From assembly GCA_001403755.1 (NCBI GenBank), contig CYUH01000015.1, forward strand, positions 846,589 to 910,588: a stretch of DNA of 64,000 bases, in the 5' to 3' direction. Below, piece by piece: positions 8,680 to 16,395 of the stretch (its first letter is position 1; every line of letters begins with the position of its first letter). Below the pieces are notes generated by a model. The model was not told the DNA's origin. It saw nothing but the letters and a program-made list of their open reading frames with translations, and did no database searches. Origin of the DNA: Chryseobacterium senegalense. Its GTDB lineage: Bacteria; Bacteroidota; Bacteroidia; Flavobacteriales; Weeksellaceae. The translations under genes and the position numbers were made by a program.

Positions 8680-9306
8680 TTAAAATTCAATTCGCAAATC
8701 TTTCAATTCTTTTTCTAAATCTCTATCATCTTTGATGTGAATGCAAATAAATCCTAGGCTTTTTGCAACTTCAATATTTTTTGGATTATCATCAATGAAA
8801 ACAGATTCTTCGGCTTTAATTTGATAGCGATTCAATAAAACATGCCAAATTTCTGGATTAGGTTTGATGAGTTTCTCTGTGCCGGAAACCACAATTTTAC
8901 CCTTGAAAATCTTGAAGAAACAGTAATTTTCCAAAGCATACGGAAAAGTTTCTGCAGACCAGTTCGTTAATCCAAAAAGTTCATATTCTGAATGTTCTAG
9001 CTTTCGTAAAACTGCCACGTTTTCTGGAATATCAGATCTCAACATGGTGGTCCAATTGTCGTAATAAGCACGCAATTCCTTTTCCCATTGAGGAAATTTT
9101 GCGACCTGTATTTCAGTTCCTTCCGCTAAAGTTCTACCCCGGTCTTGCTCGGCATTCCATTCGTCGGTTGCGATGTTTTTCAGGAAAAACTCCATCTTTT
9201 CATCATCATTAAAATAGTCTTTGAAGAAATACCGCGGGTTCCAGTCCATCACCACACCACCGAAATCGAAAATGATATTTTTTATGGTTGAATTCTGCTT
9301 CTTCAT
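8680..9306 (-). CDS. HAD-superfamily phosphatase (YihX-like)
   Basis: Encodes 208 residues. Motif I is DFGGV (Asp14), in the YihX-type form where the usual second Asp is Gly; motif II is GLTNWS, motif III has Lys in IKPNPEIW, and motif IV is IDDNPKN. A helical cap lies between motifs I and II. Relatives dephosphorylate small sugar phosphates such as glucose-1-phosphate. Its ATG overlaps the stop of the NhaC antiporter gene (ATGA, 9303-9306), so the two are translated together; no functional link is obvious. Confidence 0.85.
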   Translation of the reverse strand: MKKQNSTIKNIIFDFGGVVMDWNPRYFFKDYFNDDEKMEFFLKNIATDEWNAEQDRGRTLAEGTEIQVAKFPQWEKELRAYYDNWTTMLRSDIPENVAVLRKLEHSEYELFGLTNWSAETFPYALENYCFFKIFKGKIVVSGTEKLIKPNPEIWHVLLNRYQIKAEESVFIDDNPKNIEVAKSLGFICIHIKDDRDLEKELKDLRIEF

Positions 9307-10595
9307 ACTGATTGTTTTTTGCTAAAAAAAATGCTGATTAAGGTGAAAACTAAAAGGAGATGAAGGTAAAATGAATATTGTACAAGGTCTGGATATTCCA
9401 TTTTGAAATTACTGAGTGAAATTAAAATAAGAATTTGTGCACCGTAAGGAATTAACCCTTGAACATAACAAGAAAAAATATCAAGAATAGATGCACTTTG
9501 CTGTGGTTTCAATCCGTATTTATCATTAATTTCTTTGGCTACTTTCCCGGAAATAATGATAGAGATGGTGTTGTTGGCAACGCAAAGATTGGCAACCGTA
9601 ACCAAACCGCCAATTCCCAAAAGTGCTGTTTTTTTGGAATTGATGATTTTGCTAATGTTTTTAATGACGAAAGAAATTCCGCCGGCTTTTTCTACCAATG
9701 CTGCCAAACCTCCTGTGAGAAGTGAAAGCAGAAAAATTTCCGTCATGCTGGTAAATCCTTCATAGGTTTTTTTGGCAAAGCCGATAAAATCGAAACTTCC
9801 GTAACCAAAACCCAATAATCCGGCGAAGATTAGTCCGGCGAATAATACAACGAAAACATTTAAACCTATTAATGAAAGCGCAATAACCAGCAGATAAGGT
9901 AGAATTAAAACCAAATTGAATTCTTTATTTCCTCTAATGACTGCTGTACCTTCTTGGTTGAATCCCAATACAATTAAAATTAAAATCGCAACCAATGCAG
10001 CGGGAAATGCTAACTTGGAATTGAAACGAAATTTATCTTTCATCTGGCAGCCCAAACTTTGGGTCGCAGCAATTGTAGTATCCGAAATAATCGAAAGATT
10101 ATCACCAAACATCGCTCCGGAAAGCAACGATGCGCCTATTAATCCCAGCGGAGACTCACTTTTTTCAGCCAATGCAATCACAATCGGACCCAGCGTAACG
10201 ATAGATCCCACCGATGTTCCGGAGGCAAACGAAAGAAATGATGCGATCACGAAAACCCCAACGGGAAAATAGGCTGGAGAAACATAATTTAATCCCAGAT
10301 TTACGATGGAATCTACACTTCCGGTCGCTTTGGTTACCGTTGCGAAGGCACCTGCCAAAAGGTAAATGATACACATCGTGAGGATTTTTCCGTCGCCGCA
10401 ACCTTTCAAAAAAGTATCTACTTTTTCATTGATTTTTCCTTTTAGAAGGATAAAAGCAGCGGTAATTCCGATCAAAGCAGCGATAGGAGAGGGTAGCGCG
10501 TAAAAATCATCATTATAAATTCCGAATCCCAAAAATACCAGCACAAAAATCAGAAAAGGAAATATGGAAATAAGTGGGTGGTTGAGTTTTAACAT
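9303..10595 (-). CDS. nhaC: NhaC-family Na+/H+ antiporter
   Basis: Encodes 430 residues with about 11 hydrophobic spans and no signal peptide. The inverted-repeat transporter signature is visible: SFASGTSVGSIVTLGPI in the first half, GAMFGDNLSIISDTTIAATQSLGC in the middle, and ANLCVANNTISIIISG in the second half. The expected role is sodium extrusion in exchange for protons at the inner membrane. It is the first gene of a two-gene operon with the HAD phosphatase. A -7 box ends only 4 bases upstream of the ATG. Confidence 0.88.
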   Translation of the reverse strand: MLKLNHPLISIFPFLIFVLVFLGFGIYNDDFYALPSPIAALIGITAAFILLKGKINEKVDTFLKGCGDGKILTMCIIYLLAGAFATVTKATGSVDSIVNLGLNYVSPAYFPVGVFVIASFLSFASGTSVGSIVTLGPIVIALAEKSESPLGLIGASLLSGAMFGDNLSIISDTTIAATQSLGCQMKDKFRFNSKLAFPAALVAILILIVLGFNQEGTAVIRGNKEFNLVLILPYLLVIALSLIGLNVFVVLFAGLIFAGLLGFGYGSFDFIGFAKKTYEGFTSMTEIFLLSLLTGGLAALVEKAGGISFVIKNISKIINSKKTALLGIGGLVTVANLCVANNTISIIISGKVAKEINDKYGLKPQQSASILDIFSCYVQGLIPYGAQILILISLSNFKMEYPDLVQYSFYLHLLLVFTLISIFFSKKQSV

Positions 10596-10599
10596 TTTG

Positions 10600-10607
10600 C
10601 AAAATTA
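10600..10607 (-). promoter_or_regulatory. -7 promoter element for nhaC (leaderless-type)
   Basis: TAATTTTG on the minus strand ends 4 bases before the nhaC ATG, so the transcript would begin at or almost at the start codon. The element overlaps the stop codon of the upstream HsdR-N-like gene. Confidence 0.55.
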
Positions 10608-11039
10608 ATATGCAAAAGGCGAAAAGACGTAATGATTTTCAGAAAATTTCGCAAAAATATGTTGTAAACCGTTGGAAAGTATAATTTCTTCCGCACCGAT
10701 GACGGAGTTGTAACGCGCGATTTGTTCAAAAGTTTTTTCAGTTATTTTGATTTCAGGTGCTTTGCATTCTACCAGAATTTTTGGAATGGTTTTTTTGGTG
10801 ACCAAAAGATCAATTCTCTTTGTAGTACCATTGAGTTCCAGCTTTTTTTCGAGGATCAGTGAGGAAAGATTTCTGCTTTTTTTTATGTGAAAATAATGTA
10901 CCCAGTGTTGCCGAACCCATTCTTCCGGCGTGAGCAAAAGCCAGCTTTTCCGTACCAAATCATAAATAAAAAACTTATCTTTGTCTCTCTTGATTTGAAA
11001 ATCAAAAGTATCCTCAAAATTCAGTTTCGGAAGTTGCAT
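10605..11039 (-). CDS. HsdR N-terminal-like PD-(D/E)XK protein
   Basis: Encodes 144 residues covering only the N-terminal nuclease-like module of type I restriction R subunits. The core runs RIDLLVTKKTIPKILVECKAP (about 74-94), giving Asp...Glu-x-Lys, followed by QIARYNSVIGAEEIILSNG. There is no helicase, HsdM or HsdS gene in the window, so it is not a restriction system here; stand-alone copies are widespread in Bacteroidota. Its start codon lies 2 bases from the divergent holA start, so its promoter must sit inside holA. Confidence 0.82.
   Translation of the reverse strand: MQLPKLNFEDTFDFQIKRDKDKFFIYDLVRKSWLLLTPEEWVRQHWVHYFHIKKSRNLSSLILEKKLELNGTTKRIDLLVTKKTIPKILVECKAPEIKITEKTFEQIARYNSVIGAEEIILSNGLQHIFAKFSENHYVFSPFAY
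10976..10983 (+). promoter_or_regulatory. -7 element for holA inside the divergent gene
   Basis: TATCTTTG on the plus strand, about 58 bases before the holA ATG and within the 5' coding part of the opposing HsdR-N-like gene. Confidence 0.5.
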
Positions 11040-11041
11040 TT

Positions 11042-12079
11042 ATGAAAGAATTAGATTTAATCCTCAAAAATATTAAAAATAAAGAGTTATTGCCGATTTA
11101 TTTTTTTCATGGTGAAGAACCTTTTTTTATAGATGCAGCAGTGAAATCTTTCGAAAACGATGTTTTGGAAGAGGATGAAAAAGCTTTCAACCAAACCGTG
11201 GTTTATGGCAAAGACACTACGTTCAGCGAGGTGCTTTCTCTGGCGAGACAATTCCCGATGATGGGGGATAAACAGGTGATTATCCTTAAAGAAGCACAGG
11301 AAATTCGATTAACCGAAAAAGAAGCGGACGCATTGAAAACCTATGTTGAAAATCCTGTGGAATCCACTCTTTTGGTAATTGCACATAAGCATAAAAAAGT
11401 GGATACCAGAAAGAGTTTTGCCAAAACGCTCACGAAAAATAAAATGCTCTTTCTTAGCGATAAAATTAGGGATTATGATGTTCCAAAATGGATCGAACAA
11501 CAATTGAGGAACCTGAAATTTCAGGCAAAACCCAATATTCCGGCGATGCTTTCGGAGTATCTTGGGACAGATCTATCGCGGATTTCAAATGAGTTGAATA
11601 AACTCAAAATGATTTTGAAAGAAGGTGATATTCTCGACGAAAAAGCCATCGAAACTCATATCGGAATCAGCAAAGAGTTTAATGTTTTCGAACTCATCAA
11701 AGCTTTAGGCAAAAAAGATGAAGCAACAGCATTGCGAATTGCCCATTTCATAGGAAAATCTCCCAAAAATAATTCCTTTGTGATGATGATGGCAAATATC
11801 TATAATTTCTTTTCCAACCTCATCATTTATCATACTTTGTCAGGACAATCGCCCCAGATACAAGCTACCACCATGCGCGTGAATCCTTATTTTATTAAAG
11901 ATTATGCGGAAGCAGCTCGGTTTTATAATCTTAAACATTGCACCAGAATTATCTCAATTCTTCGAGAATTCGATCTGAAAAGTAAAGGGCTCGGAGCGAT
12001 CAATTTGGAGGATGGCGAATTGTTGAGAGAAATGGTGTACAAAATTTTAAAAGTAGATCAATTGAAAGTGAAACTATGA
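11042..12079 (+). CDS. holA: DNA polymerase III subunit delta
   Basis: Encodes 345 residues, the usual HolA length. The N-terminal AAA-like fold lacks a P-loop, as expected for delta; it starts LPIYFFHGEEPFFIDAAVK and has RQFPMMGDKQVIILKEAQ, then the alpha-helical collar domain (about 215-340, FNVFELIKALGKKDEATALRIA). Delta opens the sliding clamp within the clamp loader alongside DnaX, also in this window. It is monocistronic and divergent from the HsdR-N-like gene with a 2-base gap. Confidence 0.92.
   Translation: MKELDLILKNIKNKELLPIYFFHGEEPFFIDAAVKSFENDVLEEDEKAFNQTVVYGKDTTFSEVLSLARQFPMMGDKQVIILKEAQEIRLTEKEADALKTYVENPVESTLLVIAHKHKKVDTRKSFAKTLTKNKMLFLSDKIRDYDVPKWIEQQLRNLKFQAKPNIPAMLSEYLGTDLSRISNELNKLKMILKEGDILDEKAIETHIGISKEFNVFELIKALGKKDEATALRIAHFIGKSPKNNSFVMMMANIYNFFSNLIIYHTLSGQSPQIQATTMRVNPYFIKDYAEAARFYNLKHCTRIISILREFDLKSKGLGAINLEDGELLREMVYKILKVDQLKVKL
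11065..11072 (-). promoter_or_regulatory. -7 element for the HsdR-N-like gene inside holA
   Basis: TATTTTTG on the minus strand within holA codons 8-11, about 25 bases upstream of the opposing ATG. The two divergent transcripts would overlap at their 5' ends. Confidence 0.45.
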
Positions 12080-12168
12080 TTTTCTATCATTGAAAAAAAA
12101 TATCAAAATTAAACTTCAAGCCAAAATAAATACCGATTTTTGAACATTCAAAATTTTAAACTTAATTC

Positions 12169-13110
12169 ATGGAACAAAATATTTTAGATTGCGTTATCGT
12201 AGGTTCCGGACCTTCCGGATTTACCGCAGCGATTTACGCAGCAAGAGCTGACCTGAAACCCGAACTGTACACCGGTCTTGAACCTGGAGGACAATTGACC
12301 ACCACGACCGAAGTTGATAATTTTCCCGGTTATCCTGATGGTGTCACTGGTCCGCAAATGATGATGGATTTGCAGAAACAGGCAGAAAGATTTGATACGA
12401 AAGTGAATTATGAACTCATCACCAAAGTTGAATTTTCTAAAGAAGAAGGTGGCGTTCATCGTTTGTGGGCCGGAAATAAAGAGATCTTTGCCAGAACGGT
12501 GATTATTTCTACCGGTGCTACGGCGAAATATTTAGGCCTTGATGATGAGAAAAAATATTCCGGAGGTGGAGTTTCTGCGTGTGCAACTTGCGACGGATTT
12601 TTCTATAAAGGAAAAGATGTTGTGGTAGTAGGAGCGGGCGACACCGCGGCTGAAGAGGCAACATACCTGGCGAAACTAACCAATAAAGTAACCATGTTGG
12701 TGAGAAGAGATGAGTTCCGCGCTTCGAAAGCGATGATCCATCGGGTTCAAAATACGCCCAATATCGAAGTGAAATTCAACCATGAATTAGTAGGAATCGA
12801 AGGTGAAAATGCTTTGGTCGAAAGAGCTGTGGTGATCAATAATCAAACTCAGGAAATTTCAAAAATAGACGTTCACGGAATTTTTATCGCAATCGGACAC
12901 AAACCGAACACGGATATTTTCGCAGGCCAAATCGATTTGGATGAAAATGGATACATTCAAACTGTTCCAGGTTCTACCTTAACCAATTTGCCGGGAGTTT
13001 TCGCAGCGGGCGATGTTCAGGATCACAGATATCGTCAGGCGATCACCGCAGCAGGAAGTGGTTGTATGGCTGCAATGGATGCGGAAAAATACTTGGCAGA
13101 ACTAAATTAG
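12169..13110 (+). CDS. trxB: thioredoxin-disulfide reductase
   Basis: Encodes 313 residues. FAD-binding GSGPSG is at 12-17, the redox-active CATC is at Cys138/Cys141, the NADPH-binding GAGDTAAEEA follows, and the C-terminal FAD motif is FAAGDVQDHRYRQA. This is the low-molecular-weight bacterial TrxB that reduces thioredoxin with NADPH in the cytosol. The ATG at 12169 places the GxGxxG motif at the usual distance. No thioredoxin gene is adjacent. Confidence 0.95.
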   Translation: MEQNILDCVIVGSGPSGFTAAIYAARADLKPELYTGLEPGGQLTTTTEVDNFPGYPDGVTGPQMMMDLQKQAERFDTKVNYELITKVEFSKEEGGVHRLWAGNKEIFARTVIISTGATAKYLGLDDEKKYSGGGVSACATCDGFFYKGKDVVVVGAGDTAAEEATYLAKLTNKVTMLVRRDEFRASKAMIHRVQNTPNIEVKFNHELVGIEGENALVERAVVINNQTQEISKIDVHGIFIAIGHKPNTDIFAGQIDLDENGYIQTVPGSTLTNLPGVFAAGDVQDHRYRQAITAAGSGCMAAMDAEKYLAELN

Positions 13111-13128
13111 ATTTTAGCGGAAATTTAA

Positions 13129-13150
13129 TTCTAGAATCTAGAATCCAGAC
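13129..13150. repeat. short tandem heptamer repeat
   Basis: TCTAGAA-TCTAGAA-TCCAGAC, three head-to-tail 7-base units in the gap between trxB and crcB. Confidence 0.6.
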
Positions 13151-13165
13151 GATTTAGTGTAAATA

Positions 13166-13531
13166 ATGAAAAATGTTCTGTACATATTTCTCGGTGGTGG
13201 TTTTGGAAGCGTTTTACGTTTTCTAATTTCCAACTATACTCAGAAATTATGGAACATCAACACTTTTCCGATGGGAACTTTTGCGGTAAATATTATTGGG
13301 TGTTTTCTAATTGGGATTTTTACTGCTTTATTTATTAAAATAGACAATAATCTGAAGTTTCTTTTCATTACCGGATTTTGTGGGGGATTTACTACATTCT
13401 CTACTTTTTCGGCAGAAAACATTTCCCTTTGGCAAAATGGCGAATATTTCATCCTTACTTTATATGTTGTTCTCAGTGTGATATTAGGTATGGGCGCGGT
13501 ATATTTAGGACTGAATGTAGCGAGAAATTAA
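13166..13531 (+). CDS. crcB: fluoride ion channel/exporter CrcB
   Basis: Encodes 121 residues with four hydrophobic spans. Family motifs are GGGFGSVLRF (10-19), GTFAVNIIGCFLIG (37-50, with the pore Asn42) and GFCGGFTTFSTFSAE (70-84, the Phe-box region and central Na+ site). It functions as an antiparallel dimer that lets fluoride leave the cell. I searched the 55 bases upstream for a fluoride riboswitch and see none, so regulation may be constitutive or shared with trxB. Confidence 0.92.
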   Translation: MKNVLYIFLGGGFGSVLRFLISNYTQKLWNINTFPMGTFAVNIIGCFLIGIFTALFIKIDNNLKFLFITGFCGGFTTFSTFSAENISLWQNGEYFILTLYVVLSVILGMGAVYLGLNVARN

Positions 13532-13579
13532 ATTTTTGTATTTGAAAATGAGTTTTTTACCAAATTTTTGCAAAAATAA

Positions 13580-13611
13580 TTTGCTCAGTTTATAAAAGCG
13601 CTTTATATTTG
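13580..13611 (+). promoter_or_regulatory. promoter of tRNA-Ser
   Basis: TTTG (13580-13583), a 20-base spacer, then TATATTTG (13604-13611): a full match to the Bacteroidota -33/-7 promoter, about 30 bases before the tRNA. Confidence 0.75.
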
Positions 13612-13641
13612 CACCACTGAAAATGAGAAATCATTTTTACT

Positions 13642-13726
13642 GGAGGAATGGCAGAGTGGTCGATTGCGGCAGTCTTGAAAACTGTTGACTGTAACAGGTC
13701 CCGGGGTTCGAATCCCTGTTCCTCCG
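13642..13726 (+). tRNA. tRNA-Ser(TGA)
   Basis: An 85-base cloverleaf with a long variable arm, typical of serine tRNA. Acceptor GGAGGAA pairs with TTCCTCC, the anticodon loop is CTTGAAA (anticodon TGA at about 13676-13678), and the T-loop is GGTTCGAATCC with flanking stem. The discriminator is G and CCA is not encoded. Confidence 0.93.
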
Positions 13727-13752
13727 CAATGTAAATTTCACGGTTTACATTT

Positions 13753-13789
13753 AAACCCTTTAAAGCGCAAGTTTTAAAGGTTTTTTTTT
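13753..13789 (+). terminator. intrinsic terminator after tRNA-Ser
   Basis: Stem AAACCcTTTAAA / TTTAAAGGTTT followed by nine T residues. Confidence 0.75.
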
Positions 13790-13981
13790 GCCCTTTATTA
13801 TCGGCGAAATGCAAAGGTAGATTTTACCGCCGAAAATTATTGTTGTTTTCTGTTGATGGGAATTGAAGTTTCTGTATTAAAAAAAATTACCTAGAATTAT
13901 CGCACCTCAAACAAAGAATTTATTAAATAAATCCCAAGTAGCTTTGTAAGAAGAACAGGATTTTTTAGTACAATGAATCCA

Positions 13982-15517
13982 TTAATTTTTGTCTGTCACG
14001 AGATATTCGGGATCTTCCAAAATATTAACTTCAATGATGGCTTCAGCATTTTTTAGCAAACCGATGCAATCTGCGCTGAGGTGTTGCAACCGAACTGTTT
14101 TCCCTGCTTGGTGATAGCGTTGCGTAATCGCATTGAGTGCTTCAATTGCGGACATATCAACCACGCGGCTTTCTGCAAAATCGATAATAACTTCAACCGG
14201 ATCATTGGCAACATCAAATTTTTCTGCAAAACCTGTTACCGATCCAAAAAATAAAGGACCGTAAATATCGTAATGTTTCACTCCATTTTCATCGAGATAC
14301 TTTCTGGCACGTATTCTCTTTGCGTTATCCCACGCAAAAACTAATGCTGAAATAATCACTCCAATTAAAACCGCCAAAGCAAGGTTGTGAAGAAAAACCG
14401 TAATCAGCATCACGACGATCATCACAAAAATATCCGATTTTGGCATTCTTTTAAAAATTCTCAAACTTGCCCATTCAAAAGTTCCTACAGCAACCATGAT
14501 CATCACTCCGGTGAGGGCAGCCATCGGTAGTTTTTCGATTACGGGAGCGCCTACCAATATAATAATCAATATCGTTAAAGCAGCCACAATTCCTGAAAGT
14601 CTGGCTCTGGAACCTGCTGAAAGATTCACCAATGTTTGGGCGATCATCGGGCAACCTCCCATCCCGAAAAAGAATCCGTTCAGGATATTTGCACTTCCTT
14701 GTGCTACACATTCGCGGTTGGAATTACCTTTGGTTCCTGTAATTTCATCTACAAGATTTAAAGTTAAAAGTCCTTCCGTTAACCCTACCGCTGCCATAAT
14801 CATCGCATATGGGAAAATTATTTGCACAGTTTCCATACTAAACGGGATATTCGGAATATGGAAAGGAGGGAGCGAACCACTCACTGAGGCAATATCTTGC
14901 ACCTGCTTAGTATCAATATTAAAGATCATTACAATGGCAAAAACTATTGCTATGGCAACCAGCGAAGCCGGAATTTTCTTGGTAATTTTTGGGAAAAGCA
15001 TTACAATCGAAATCGTCAATGCAACTAATCCTGCCATAACCAGAAACGGAGTTCCGCTAAGCCATTCAGTATTTCCGTTGATATTGATCTTAAATTGCTG
15101 GAGTTGCGACATGAAGATGACAATGGCCAAACCGTTCACAAAACCATACATCACAGGTTGTGGAACCAACCGGATAAACTTTCCCAGTTTGAGAAGTCCT
15201 ACGATAATTTGTAAAACGCCGGCCAAAGCAATCGCTCCGAAAACATATTCCAATCCGTGCGATTTCATCAAGGCTATCAACACGATTACTGTCGCGCCCG
15301 CTCCTCCGGAAATTAATCCAGGTCGTCCACCAAAAATAGCTGTTACTAATCCCATAATTAATGCGCCATACAGCCCAACCAAAGGAGGAAAACCCGCTAA
15401 AATCGCGAAAGAAAGCGACTCGGGAATCATCGTCATGGCAACGGTGAGACCGGAAAGAATTTCTGTGCGGTAATTCACTTTTTGGGAAAAATCGAAAATA
15501 CGGAAAGAGTTATTCAT
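13982..15517 (-). CDS. SulP-family anion permease with STAS domain
   Basis: Encodes 511 residues. A 10-14-span SLC26/SulP membrane domain (about 1-400) carries GLTVAMTMIPESLSFAILAGFPPLVGLYGA near the start and GSANILNGFFFGMGGCPMIAQTLVN in the middle. A cytoplasmic STAS domain follows (about 415-511, with VIIDFAESRVVDMSAIEAL). The family imports sulfate or bicarbonate; substrate cannot be assigned here, since neither carbonic anhydrase nor sulfur assimilation genes are adjacent. It is a single gene on the minus strand with its own -7 box. Confidence 0.88.
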   Translation of the reverse strand: MNNSFRIFDFSQKVNYRTEILSGLTVAMTMIPESLSFAILAGFPPLVGLYGALIMGLVTAIFGGRPGLISGGAGATVIVLIALMKSHGLEYVFGAIALAGVLQIIVGLLKLGKFIRLVPQPVMYGFVNGLAIVIFMSQLQQFKININGNTEWLSGTPFLVMAGLVALTISIVMLFPKITKKIPASLVAIAIVFAIVMIFNIDTKQVQDIASVSGSLPPFHIPNIPFSMETVQIIFPYAMIMAAVGLTEGLLTLNLVDEITGTKGNSNRECVAQGSANILNGFFFGMGGCPMIAQTLVNLSAGSRARLSGIVAALTILIIILVGAPVIEKLPMAALTGVMIMVAVGTFEWASLRIFKRMPKSDIFVMIVVMLITVFLHNLALAVLIGVIISALVFAWDNAKRIRARKYLDENGVKHYDIYGPLFFGSVTGFAEKFDVANDPVEVIIDFAESRVVDMSAIEALNAITQRYHQAGKTVRLQHLSADCIGLLKNAEAIIEVNILEDPEYLVTDKN

Positions 15518-15533
15518 TTCTGGAATTATCCTG

Positions 15534-15541
15534 CAAAAGTA
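15534..15541 (-). promoter_or_regulatory. -7 element for the SulP permease gene
   Basis: TACTTTTG on the minus strand, 16 bases before the ATG, with a TTG about 20 bases further upstream acting as -33. Confidence 0.6.
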
Positions 15542-15689
15542 GTCGTTTGAGAAAGAAAAGGCAAGCTTCCAACATCATCGCAAAATTGCAGTACTCTTTC
15601 TTAAAATATCGTAAAAGGTTGATAAATAAATCCTGCAAGAATAGTGACATCTAATTTTAAGTATGAATTTTTATTTTAGAATTTTACGC

Positions 15690-15718
15690 CAAAAAAGCAG
15701 CGAAAATCGCTGCTTTAC
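15690..15718 (-). terminator. intrinsic terminator after the MliC-like lipoprotein gene
   Basis: Perfect stem AAAGCAGCGA / TCGCTGCTTT with a 3-base loop. Read on the minus strand it is followed by a T-run, so it ends the lipoprotein transcript. Confidence 0.75.
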
Positions 15719-15744
15719 AACTAAAATTTAAAGTATGATGAAGG

Positions 15745-16203
15745 TTATTTAAGTTTTCCTTCTATTAGATCATTGTCTCCTTTACCGAAAACAAATCCTC
15801 CTTGGTGTTCCCAGAAGTAGTTTCCATCTTTGTCTTGATATTTTGCCCCGCTTCCGCTTACCACATTTTTCATATCGTATGTTTTGCCGGTAGTTTCGTT
15901 TTTCACAGCAGCCCTGCCATTTTCGCTATCGTAAATTACACTGAATTCAGTTTTCTTGTCGTTGCTTATGTAGTGATACACTTCTCCGGTAGTCGTTTTT
16001 GTAGTCACAGTTTTGTCGGCTGTGGTTACTTTTTCGGTCTGCGCGATTACGGCAGCAGAATCTATAGGAGTAATGGTGGTAGTAGTGGTCGTAACTGGGT
16101 TAGCAATTTCGGTGCTTTGGGTAGTGATGCTTCCGGTTTCTTGTTTTTTTTCACAAGCGATAGCAATTAGCGCAAAAGATGCAGCAAATAACATTTTTTT
16201 CAT
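15745..16203 (-). CDS. lipoprotein with MliC/PliC-like (lysozyme inhibitor) C-terminal domain
   Basis: I place the start at the internal ATG (16203, MKKMLFAASF) because this gives a clean lipoprotein signal with lipobox AIAC; the longer reading adds nine residues (MTNSKKIYT) ahead of it. About 152 residues. After the lipidated Cys comes a Thr-rich linker, then a compact domain with YHYISNDKKTEFSVIYDS and SGSGAKYQDKDGNYFWEHQGG, which resembles the SGxxY...FW pattern of membrane-bound c-type lysozyme inhibitors. No cysteine pair is present. The fold assignment is inference from pattern. It would protect peptidoglycan at the cell surface. Confidence 0.6.
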   Translation of the reverse strand: MKKMLFAASFALIAIACEKKQETGSITTQSTEIANPVTTTTTTITPIDSAAVIAQTEKVTTADKTVTTKTTTGEVYHYISNDKKTEFSVIYDSENGRAAVKNETTGKTYDMKNVVSGSGAKYQDKDGNYFWEHQGGFVFGKGDNDLIEGKLK

Positions 16204-16383
16204 TGTGTATATTTTTTTAGAGTTTGTCACAAATTGCGTTCCATTTTCGCCTTTAATAAAAAGAAAAATGAATGTTTATTACTTATTTTTTTTAATTTCC
16301 AAGGAAATAATTAAGACAAATTTTGAAGTCGCTTCATAGGATAATAAATTGCAACAATTGTTTTAATTTCTCAATTATTTCCC

Positions 16384-16391
16384 TATTTTTG
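16384..16391 (+). promoter_or_regulatory. -7 promoter element for dnaX (leaderless-type)
   Basis: TATTTTTG ends 4 bases before the dnaX ATG. The start of transcription would fall at or next to the start codon. Confidence 0.5.
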
Positions 16392-16395
16392 ACCA

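Noticed and set aside
10605..11039. Type I restriction-modification system
   Set aside because: Only an HsdR-N-like module is present; there is no helicase part, HsdM or HsdS.
13111..13165. Fluoride riboswitch before crcB
   Set aside because: The 55-base spacer lacks the conserved pseudoknot core and holds only heptamer repeats.
13590..13814. A minus-strand frame with a GFEPRD...STVFKTAAIDHSAI peptide
   Set aside because: This is the well-known false translation across a tRNA-Ser gene, which is clear on the plus strand.
14496..15473. A 325-codon open frame antisense to the SulP permease gene
   Set aside because: It is read opposite a well-supported membrane protein, has Ile/Pro/Thr/Ala-biased composition typical of antisense frames, and shows no domain or promoter.
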